Origin: Mansonella perstans
Lineage: Eukaryota > Nematoda > Chromadorea > Rhabditida > Onchocercidae
Length of the DNA: 64,000 nt
Direction of reading: 5' to 3'
NCBI GenBank assembly: GCA_037074765.1
Contig: JBAMDO010000059.1
Location: 1-64,000 of the forward strand
Below the pieces are notes generated by a model, which searched no databases, was not told the DNA's origin, and saw nothing but the letters and a program-made list of their open reading frames with translations. A program made the translations under genes and the position numbers. This document shows, in pieces, positions 26,080 to 37,600 of the stretch; position 1 is the stretch's first letter; each line of letters begins with the position of its first letter.

Positions 26080-28695
26080 TTCTGAAAAAAAATCTATTTG
26101 AATATAATGCTATTCAGTACATTAAACGACATACAATTTAATTTTAAAAAAAAATTTTTTTTCAGTTAACAATAAGATTCGTACACGTACTCTTCATACA
26201 TATATTTATTACATATAGATTTCATGATAATACAAAAAGATACTGGTAAAGTTAACATGTAAATCAATTGTAAAGGTATAACATATTTACCATGTATTCA
26301 TGAATGATGATATAAACATCAAAAAATTTTGGTTTAATTTGGAATTTCAATTTAAAATTTTAGAACTTAAATGATGATATAAATGTGATAAAAAGGCATA
26401 CATAATAAGAACGTTTCCAATACGGAATATGAATATTTCATGAAAATATAAACTATTTATCTGTTATTTTAAAAACTTTCTCATCATCAACTTCATTACG
26501 TACTGTGAAATTAAAAATGAAAATGTAATTTCAAAAGAAAAAATGTAAAAATCGTTATTTGCAACATTAATCATAAACTAAAGCTTATCACTTTGGCCTA
26601 AGCTGCATACAAATAAAAATCATCCCAAGCTTATCCCTTTAGCCTAGGCTTAATACAAATAAGAACCATTCAGATTCGTACTGAACAATTCGATGGCGAG
26701 TAGAAAAAATTTATATTTGAAATTGTTGTTCCCGCAAAAAGAAGGTGTATATTATTTGGTTGTGACACATATTTTCTATCTCTCGCTCTCACATCATTCA
26801 ATACTCTTTCATTCATCTCTATATCTAGCCACTCTTCGCGATCCATATTATCTAATTTCTCATTTCGATCTATGAGAAAGGAGAATGAGTGTGTGCTATA
26901 TGAAGATACTGGAAGTATCTTGATCCTGGATTAAAATATCCTGGATTGCTTCCTGGATCAGTCTAAGTTATGTTTGTTCAGTAATAAAGCAGAGTTTTAG
27001 TGGAATTCTTCCTATATATTTCCATTGATATCACTGACAATTTGATCAATTTTATTTCTATTCACGGACGATTTCAAAAGTACTTATTTGTCGGTGCAGG
27101 CAATCTTTAAAACACTAAATTATTTTAAAACACATTTTAAAAATTCAAATATTCAAAGATTTGAAAGTCAAATAAAAAAATGAAACTCTCTAATATTTAC
27201 ATTAATTTGACGAAAACCATGCAACGGCCACGATAACCACGCGTACGAATTCTTCATGCCTCATTTTCTTTATGCCTGTTAAAAGTCAGTTCCAGTAATA
27301 TATACTTCACTTTCGTTGCTTATATTTATTCAGATCTCGTCAAAATTCTCTGGTTGCGTCAACATTCTCATGTTTCGTGAACATTTTATGTTTCGTGAAC
27401 ATTTTCATGTTTCGTGAACATTTTCATGTTTCGTGAACATTTTCATGTTTTGTGAACATTTTCATGTTTCGTGGACATTTTCATGTTTCGTGAACATTTT
27501 CATGTTTCGTGAACATTTTCATGTTTCGTGAACATTTTCATGTTTCGTGAACATTTTCATGTTTCGTGAACATTTTCATGTTTCGTGAACATTTTCATGT
27601 TTTGTGAATATTTTCATGTTTCGTGAACATTTTCATGTTTCGTGAACATTCTCATGTCATCTCATCTACCTAAATTTACTATTTAAGAACTTACTATTTA
27701 ATAAATTTACTATTTAAGAACCAGATCGTGCTTTATAGAATGTAAATATATTTCTCGAAATTTTAACCGCTAATTGAAAGTGTTGAAATTCTTACTCCAA
27801 ATCTGTTTTCTTTCTATTAAATAAACACTGTTATGCAGAAAGTTTTTTTTTTTCGAGTTTTGTTGTAATATCTAAAAATTTCGGGATAATCAATGGATAT
27901 ACACAATCTGATTGACTACATTTTATCACAACAAGTGTACATACATATGTATACAACTACAAATATTTCTAAACAAAAATACTTGTATATATTTATGGAG
28001 AGATTAACATATATTGTACTATCGAACTGCATAGCGAATCATTTCGATAGAGAGAAGCACCGTTTAAATAGAGAGAAGCACCGAGAGAGAGAAGCACCGG
28101 TAAAAAAGAAAAGGCAAATGAATAAAAAGGCACAAATAAAGGAAACTAGTAAATGCTATAAACTAATTAAAATAACATTTATGTAATAAAATAAAAAATC
28201 GTCCAATCAAAGATAGCTTTAGCAATAGAAAGATTTGAAATAATAAAAATAACCGTGTAGATTGAAATTAATAAGCTGATAATCAAAAAATATGGAAAAG
28301 ATTTTAATAAATCGATAACATTGCCAGTTAACATGTGAAAGATTATAAAATGGAAGAAATAATGAGCAACTTTGTCAAAACGCAGAGAGAAAGAATGAAG
28401 AAGTCATTTTTATTTAGTTTGAAGAGGAAAAGAATTAAGAAATTAGAAAAAAAGCACAGAATCAAATATCTTTGGTCAGGTAAAATAGACTAGCTAACCG
28501 GAAACGAGAAATACATAATAAATAATGTATGGAATAATCCTGACCAGCACTTTGTTTTGAAGCTTTTTCGTTAGGTTAATGGCCTCAAAAAGCAATGTTA
28601 AACGATTGATGGTACGGAGACAAGTTAAATTCTGAAATGATGGACAGTGATGGATTGGAGTGGATAACTTCTAAATGATTTTGACATTTCCATGC
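26080..28695. other. Intergenic region between helicase start and kinase stop
   Basis: No gene supported. It holds a two-copy direct repeat (aagcttatc at 26581 and 26627), the 19-bp minisatellite at 27358-27655 and a short GA-rich repeat (agagagaagcaccg, about 28050-28100). A minus-strand AATAAA (complement of 28409-28414) about 280 bases past the kinase stop is a candidate poly(A) signal. Confidence 0.6.
27358..27655. repeat. 19-bp minisatellite, about 15 copies
   Basis: The unit aacattttcatgtttcgtg repeats head to tail with few substitutions (a tttt to tctc variant at the ends, an occasional cg to tg). There are no spacers between units. Confidence 0.93.
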
Positions 28696-31600
28696 TCATA
28701 GAACGAAGATATCCATTAAAGCTTTTATGAGATAATGGGCTGTGCCATATTCACCAGCTGGAGCAGAATCGTAAAAGTGTTGACATATTCCTCGAGCACC
28801 ATCACAGCGTTTCCCCGATCCACAGCATTCCATCACGACTGTTTCCATTTCCTTCTTTAAAATAAGAATATATTACCAAAATTACCGCTGTAATCATAAT
28901 GATCTGCCACAATTATTTCTAGCTGCAAAACGTCCAAGAAACATATCGGAACGACTAACATTACCGGTCGTCAAACATTCTATACAAATAACCAATAATA
29001 CTTCGTTTTAAAAGTGTAAAGAATTTACTGAAATAACAACTTTATTTGTATTTCAATACTTACATTTACTGCTTGCGAGTCTCTACTAATATTTCAAAAT
29101 GTGTTACAAATCATCAATTTCCCAATAAACTAAGTACCAATTCAGCGCATATTATTTCAGTTAATAATTCTTAAGAAAAAATTCAGTCAAAACTTATTAT
29201 GAATTTTGAAATAAAATTTCCACAGTATAAATTGAGATCAACTGAATAACTCGGATGAAATGATAAACTAACGTTATGCTCAACAAACAATTCATTCGCT
29301 CTGTGAACCACAGAATCTACCACAAACGACTGATCATAAGGTATGTTGGGATTGTCCGTTTTCAGCAAGCTATTCATTCTGTTTAAAAATGACAAAGCTT
29401 CTATCATAATTTCACGATATTCAGGTTCGGCTATCTGAAACATTTTTTTCAAGAACTTCATGAAAATCAAGAGAAATAAACTTAATCATTAGTATATCTA
29501 TGCTAATTAGTTCCATTTAGCCATTCAACTAACATGGTGCTTTTGTCATACAGTCGCAATAAAACAAACTGAATTTTCTAATCTTAACACCTTAGATTTT
29601 TGCTTTCGTAAATTTTTTATCATTAAATGATTTTTGCTTTCGTAAAATTTTATCATTAAATGAAAGTCTTATTGTAATGAAACTGTACTTCGTTATACGT
29701 TGATATTATGAAAGAATTTTTTGCACGAGCTATCTTGGCAGTCCTTTCTGAAGTACACTATAACTTGCACCATTTGGAAATATTTTAAAAAATAAATTAA
29801 TTAAATTAAAATGAAGTAAACCTGATTTAATACTTCTTCAACGTGTAATGCAAATTTGATTTCTCTACGTGTCATCTGAAAATGATAAAAATATTCAGAT
29901 GCTGAGTGTATCGACTTTATTTTAGTTTTCCATTTACTCATCTTATCTAACCAATTTTTCAATGATTATAGCTATACAAAAAGTCCAACTCATTCTGCTC
30001 ATGCAAGACATGAAAATCAGCAAACCTCCTGCGTAACACCCCAATGCAGAACATTACTATTGATTGATAGACCGTTCGAAAAACGTCGTAGTGTATCCCA
30101 TAACATCTATAAGAAAATGAATCATAATCAGTAAAAGGTAAAATTCAGTATGCATTAAGTATTAACAACTTGGCGTAGTGAAACTTCGTATAATGTCTAC
30201 GTCTAAATTAGAGACAACAAACTTACTGCATAGAAATCACGAGGAACTCTATTTAAAGCTCCATCAATTCGACGATGCCTTAGCCAAATGCCGAACTGCA
30301 AGCTTTCGGCTTCCTCAGCATCTATTTCTTCATAATCAGTTGAAATTATGGCATTCACATCAACAACTGTATTAATATTAGACACGGATCGCCGTGACTA
30401 AAATTATTTGTTAAAACAGTCATATAATGTATCAGTACAGAAATGAATAATTAAAAATTATATTTTGAAATTTCGCAAAATCTAAAACTATATTTTAAAC
30501 TGAATTTTAAAAGACTTTAATGAAATATGAAATTTACCTTCCGTTCCTCGATTTGTTTTCTAATAGAACCCATACCACTACGTTGCTCTTTAGCACCGGA
30601 TTCTGCATCCACACTAAAATCTTCCAATAATCGACCGCTTAACAACATCAGTAGCATTGATTTTACTTGGAAAGGTGAAAGTTGAAATAATTTCTGTGTG
30701 GCTTCGATCTCACTGATGCTACTAAAACGAGCTAATTCACTGGCTAACACCTGAAACAATCGCTTAACGTTTTTAACTACAATTTAACATAAATTATTAA
30801 ATTAATTTAAATTCTTAATCTATTCGTAGATGCCTTATTTACTCTTACAGTTATAATTAACATTCAAAAGATAAAACATCGAAAACAAAAAAAAAAAAAC
30901 ACATTTTTTGCTTTCATTTCCAAATATTCTAGGCATGAAAAATAAAGCACATTCTAATCTAATGATTAAAAATTTTAAATAATTTTATTATCAGGAATAC
31001 CAACAGATTCGTTATATAACACTGCTGATGTAGCATAGTAGATTTAAGTCAAGTATCAGTCTCTGAAGGTTCATAGCGCTAATTATCAAAGCTAAGCATT
31101 CAATCATTTAGTTTTACCAACTCCCAATAGACGAGTTGCTGGGAATTATAGATCAGAAAAAAAATACCTGGGTAATTAACGCGATACGTATTCTGAACAT
31201 TTCTACAAATAAACGCGGTTCCGTTAACACCAATGAACCAAGACAGACGATAATTTCCTGAATATGAGATATGTATTCTAAACATTTTACAAATAAAACG
31301 CGATTCCACCAATAAAAATTTTCAAATTTCCTGAATAATACACTAATACATGCAATAATACACTCATATGATGCAATTTGTTTCATTTTCTTCGTTAATT
31401 TCAATAAATTAAAAACAATTACAACATATCGGCAATACTTTCTGTAGCTGAAAAAAATCTTGCACATAAATCGTTGATAAATCTAAGTGATAAATCTAAG
31501 TAAGTTATCAAAACCTCAAACTGCAAACATTCTAAAGAACAAAATCAAATAAAGAAAGTCAGAAAAAAACTAAGCTCATTTGTTTCCCTTCAAAATTTCA

Positions 31601-34600
31601 AAGTAGGAACAAATTAATTATTTATAATTTCCAAATATATCACGGTCTACTATCAAACGTCGGCAATATACAGTGCACGATGTTAGCGAAATCCGTGATT
31701 TATTTTATTGCGCTAGATGGAACCACATGAATAGAGGAAACTGTCCTGTGGATGAAATAGCGCATTATTCACCTTACAAGAATTGATCTTCAATCATCGA
31801 ACTGGTAATGGGAAATGTTGCACCAAACCAAATGGTTAAGTTGAACTTTCTTATTTAGAAAAATAACTGTGTGATGTAAAACATTGAACTTTAACCCTCA
31901 CGAAAGTATAAATTAGCGTAACAGAAAAGAACGAATGTATTTTTTACCTGTGATAAAGCATAACTAGTCGCATCATCGCCATAAGCATGTTTAAAAATTC
32001 GATGCAACTGTTCCTTAGTTTTTGGAGTTGTAATAGCATTCTCATTCTTTGACGGCATACCAATAGTGATCTGTTTTTGATGTACTAAAAGATGAGCAAC
32101 TGATTTAGATAATTCATCCAGCAATCGCTTCAACAGTCCGGATGACAGACGAATTAAGGCCCAATTATGAGTTTCACATGCCTGAAAATGCTCATATAAC
32201 ATGTATAAAAATTATACAAATATAATTTGTTTAGAGTTTAGAGTAAAATAAGCATATAGAACAAATTTGAAAGATATTATTTCCAAGCATAATATAGCTA
32301 TTATGTTTACAGCATTATCTTTACTCTGTTCGAAGCATTTTTTCAAATTTTTTTTTCTTAGGAATAGGAATTAAGATTGCAAAAAACAAATGCAAAATGT
32401 TAGACCTTCAAATATATTTCTTCCATAAGTGCTCGAACGGTTGCACCTTTCATGTTATTCAATTCAGTATCAAAATCAGGTCCTCTGAAATATCAAAACT
32501 ATTACTTTGTAAAATTCTTCCGCAATACATGAGAATCAGGTGGCACTTTGTATACTGCATGAAAGTTCTAAGAACCAGTGCAAAAAAAAAATCTGTTTCG
32601 ATAATTTAGTCTTTCGCAAGGCTAAACTAAATGACTAAATGACTATAATGACTTTACTTCTATAGCACAATTCGATTTCATTTTAGCATACAGGTCATTT
32701 GTAAATTGGCAAACCTAATGCTTTCTGTTAAGAACTACTTGATATTCCTGGATTACAGAAGAACGGTTTTTGAAATAAAAGAAGGAAGATTTCAGATTAT
32801 TTGTGTAACGCTTCATACTTTTTCATCCATAAATAATGAACAATGGATGCCTGTTCATCTAAAACATTCGTTTTAGTTAACATAACAATCAATTCTTCTA
32901 TTGAAATTCCGCCCATTTGTGTTGCATTCAATCTAAAACATTTTTTTAACAATAGTTAAACTTTACCATAATAATGTCTAATATCAATATCGAGAATCCC
33001 GTAATCAACTGGTTATTCATCACATAGTAGTGGTGTAATTACATACAGTGCACGCATAACAACCAACCATCGAAGTTCCTTTTAATTCAGCTACTTATTA
33101 TTTAAGATATTTAATCACTAACCTTTTTTCTAAATCGCCACTAGATGTACTTCTGATAAACATAACCGATGATGTTGGAACCTTGAATAGTAGTAAAGGA
33201 TTGGTTTTGATCAATTTTTATTTATCATTAATTTAATGGGAATGTCATATATAAACAGATAGAAACCACTTACGTATGACATTCAGTTTCATTATGCTTC
33301 ATTACCAGATGCAAAAGGAAAAATCTAGAATATTTTCAAACATATGTATCAAACGTCGTCATTTCATTTCTTTCCCTTTTTTCTTTTTCATATTTTCTAC
33401 CAAATCTCTAAGTTAATTTGTCGTGACGAAATATATAAAATTACGGATTAAGTTATGATATAAGCTTATTAAGGCTCTTACTTTTTGTTTCTTGCTTACA
33501 GAAATTGTAATTGACGAAAACCAAAAAATAAATTAATTTAACAATAAATAAACAAACCAAATTATCTGTTGAATTGGGTTTTTCACATGATAAAAAACGT
33601 TTTAGAGGTGCACGATGCAGTCCAGAATTTGTTTCGACTGAATTGCTTTGTATCAGATCTAAAAAAAAAAGTTGATGAAATAATCACTAGAACAGAAAGA
33701 ACAAAAAGACTCAATACTACATCATCAGGAATAGTCAGTCATTCAATAAAACTGCAAACTATATCAACAGCAATGGTTCAGTGCTATATCAAACACTAAA
33801 ACGGAGAAGGGAAAAAAGAAAATTTTCCTCTATAAATCTTAGACTTAGAACTTTTTTGTTTATCAAAGTGTCCCAATTTGTAATCATATCGAAGTAATAA
33901 AAGGGAAATTTTCCTTGATCATCGCCACAAATTATGCTACCGCGATGTAGCATTGAGGCTCTGCACACAATATTGTAGCGCTCAGCATCACTTCCCGCTA
34001 ATAATTGTTCAAGAGTTTGTGAAATGGCTGAAAATGCAGTATTTTTTAATAATGGAAGTATGCTTAAACAATTTCGGATCTTATACACCGACTAGTCATC
34101 TCTATCTCAGCTGATAATGAACTCTTCACAGCTAGATGCATTTTAACTCACTGACATCATAATGATGCTGCGATATTGCACAAACTGATTCAGAAAATTC
34201 ATGGGATAGCTTTATTTCAACTCTACATAATTTACACGCGCAATATAGGCAGTAAAGGTAAAGATTTCTAAAACTAATTTCTCAATTAACATAATACCGG
34301 TACCTAAATCATCCAAAGATGGCAGATTTCGATGCTTTGCTTCTTCTCCCTCCTTATAAAATAAATCTTCCGCATTATGCCCATAAAATTCCAATTTACT
34401 AACAGCTGTAGTTCGGAAAAAATCCGATATATTCTTCATGAATACTCTGAAAAAAAGAAAAATAAAAAAATGAATATTTTCCATTATAAAAGTTACTAAA
34501 TCGCGCATCTAAAACAAGTACTGTTGCCCTTCTGATCGCATCGAGTACTATTTCGAGAAATTAATCAGTTATCCTGAGAATTTCAGGAATATCAGACGGT

Positions 34601-37600
34601 GTTTAAACAGATAAAAAAAGAAAAAGAGAATAGGGAGAAGACTATTGCCATCAACACTCTACGTGAGTTCTGGGAACCTACAGTTCCGATTTGGAGATTT
34701 AAGTGTCATTGTTCAAATTTTAAATGCAGGTTTTTTAAACATCATTCTCATACTTTTTATATGAATTGTCATCGGTAAGAGTTTTAGTAATACATATTAT
34801 AAAATCTTATCAACCGATCTTTTTCTTATTTACCGACAGAAATAAAAAATTCATCAATAAAAATAAAAACAGAGTAAACATACCGTGCACCACCGATATA
34901 ACCTGTTGCAATTTTTTTGATTGTACCTATAACCGATGCTTTCATATGACCATGAGTGAATGAACTATCACTTAAAGTCATATCCTGAAAGCAAAATCCT
35001 CTATATTGCCCAATAATAATTTACATCACAATTGAAACTACTGATAGAACTTACCTTATTAGGATCTGAAAAACCAGGCCGAATAGTGTATTGATCATAC
35101 GGAAACTTTTTAAAAGCGATAAAAGTCTTCTGTCATATCATTTATCTTTTTCCATTCTTCCCTCATCATTTTCTTTTAACTCTCTTTTCTTTCTTTCTAG
35201 ATGAACAATATTTCATCATATCTTTGATTTTAGCAGACTTTCAGACCCTGAAGCACCGAAACTAGGTGGATTAAAGGTTACAGTGAGCTCTTGAGAATCA
35301 AAGAAACGGCAAACCAAAGTAAGCTCTAGATTAATATGAGAAGATATAAGCTTACTGCTTCAAGCATATTCTTTGCAACAATTAGTACGATCAATGGTCG
35401 ACCAGATACTGATGTGTTATTCCAACTGTTGTATATATATTGAAGTACAGAACTCCATTCATTCATCAGAATTCGGATGTCATACATCAGATAAGAACGC
35501 TTCCGATCCATAAACTGTAAAAATAAAAATATTACACTGCGTTATTCTGTATATGTATTCACAAATACATATGTAGAAAAAGTGAAGAATACTGGCAAGA
35601 ATCAATTAGACTCGTGAATCAGAATCAAAATACGGCGAAATTAGAGATGAAATTACGAAAAAACAAGCATAGTTGACATCCTCCAAGGCCAAATAGATTA
35701 CCTGAGGCGTGAAAATTACGAACTTTTGTCCCAACTGGTAAAGTTTACTAGTGCTGAGCACACCGATCTCTCGATCCAAAGGACGACCGGTAAGTCTTAA
35801 TTTTGCAGATTCGCCCAGTCTAAAAAACCAGTAATATCAAAACATTTTTATTGCAAAAAAAAAGAAAAACGATCCACTCTTTATTTTATTGTTTATTATG
35901 GCAACGTGCAACGTCTAATTTGATAGCTCATTCAAAATATGTACTCATTTGTTTAAAGATTTAAAATCGTTTGGATGTTTCCTATTAGCTATCACTGCAG
36001 AAAAAAAGTCCCATTTCAGAGTATACATGATAGTTTAGTAAAACATGCAATAAATTTTAGCTAATTTTTCATTAAAAAGAATTAAAAAGAAAGATCAACA
36101 AAGTGCAAACCTTGAAAGAATTCGCGCAAATACAGATGTAGGTTGAATGCAAAATATTTCATCAATTTCACCGATATGCTGCACCTGGATACCTTGAGCC
36201 AATAACTCTTGTTGCACTTCACATGTTTCCGCCAATATCGTTACTTTAAGATTCCAAATCAAATGTTTCAATCAACCCATGACAAAATAAATGAATTAAT
36301 CAGAACAAATACTAAAGTTGTCCGATTAATATCCTAATGAGTATAAATCTGATTAAATGATCCATAAGCATACCTTGAACTTCGCAAGGTGGATGTTTTT
36401 CATACGCAGATAACCGACGTCTTAATGGATCCAGTTCAGCTGATGTTAGAAAACCATTATGCAGCAAACAGCATATGATATACAATGCTTGTCCCCATAG
36501 AAATGGTCTAAATAACCCATTTATTCATATTTTAAACTAGTCCATAGAATATTTTGATATCTTTTGTTTCATGCAATGAGAATATATTACAATGCAAGTT
36601 CGATCATATGTGGATAACCGACAGGAAGTTTTCAACAATCCATAAAATTTCTAAAAAATATTCCCAAATCTCATGAAAACGAAAGAAAACAAAGTGCAGA
36701 AAAATCATAACAGAAATAATAATCCAAACAGGGTTATGACTTCTGCATATTTTCTTCCCATTATTTTTGCAATTTTTAACTTACATTGCTCCACAAGCTT
36801 CCCTATCTTGGCTACCACGTTGCTGCTTTTCTTCCGCCACTTTATCATATGGTACTTTATAGATTTCAGGCACTAGTCGTAAACCATTTCTGTTGATAAC
36901 AATCTGAAATTTTTTCTGGACAAATAATGAAAAATGAGTAAGAACAGATCAGCCTACAACTTTTTCACAGAAGATATATATGTATATATATACAGGCATT
37001 ATGAATATATTGTAATTTTTGCAAGGCTCTCCTTTTTTTTACTTTCTTTCTTTCCCTTTCAGAACAATTAATGCAATATCTAAATGAAGTGAGCAGCATT
37101 TTCCAGATGTAAGAAATCAGGACTGTACAAGTACATCGAGATTTTTAATTCAAACTATTTTTCGAATGTTTAAGAAATATTATTTTTGGCCAGTAAAATC
37201 CTTTATAAGTCGTTACCGCCAACGATCTTTTAACAAATACGGTTAATATCAATCTAAAGATGTCTAGGTTTACAATATAAATAATACTGTAAGAGTTTCC
37301 TTCTATTCTGCATTTGGTGACAATATGAAACAAATCCAATCAAGTCAAACTTATAACGTTGGAAAAAAACAATGCCTACATCTTGAATAATTGTCCAATA
37401 ATGTTCAGTCATAACATCATCACGGGAAAAGACAGCATCCAGCATAAGAAAACAAAGTGATAACGGCCATTCACATTCTATATCTTCAAATTGTTGCAGT
37501 TCGGAATTGTTGTAATACAGACGAGAAGGATCCTGAAATTTTAAAAGAAACATAATTGTATGGAAAAATAAAGAAAAAAATGGACGAAATTTTGAAATTA

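Noticed and set aside
27358..27655. CRISPR-like array
   Set aside because: The 19-bp units are directly adjacent with no unique spacers, and the genome is eukaryotic.
35691..35800. + strand coiled-coil-like frame [17 protein letters not shown]
   Set aside because: It is the complement of a well-supported PHKA exon (35819-35702); coincidence.
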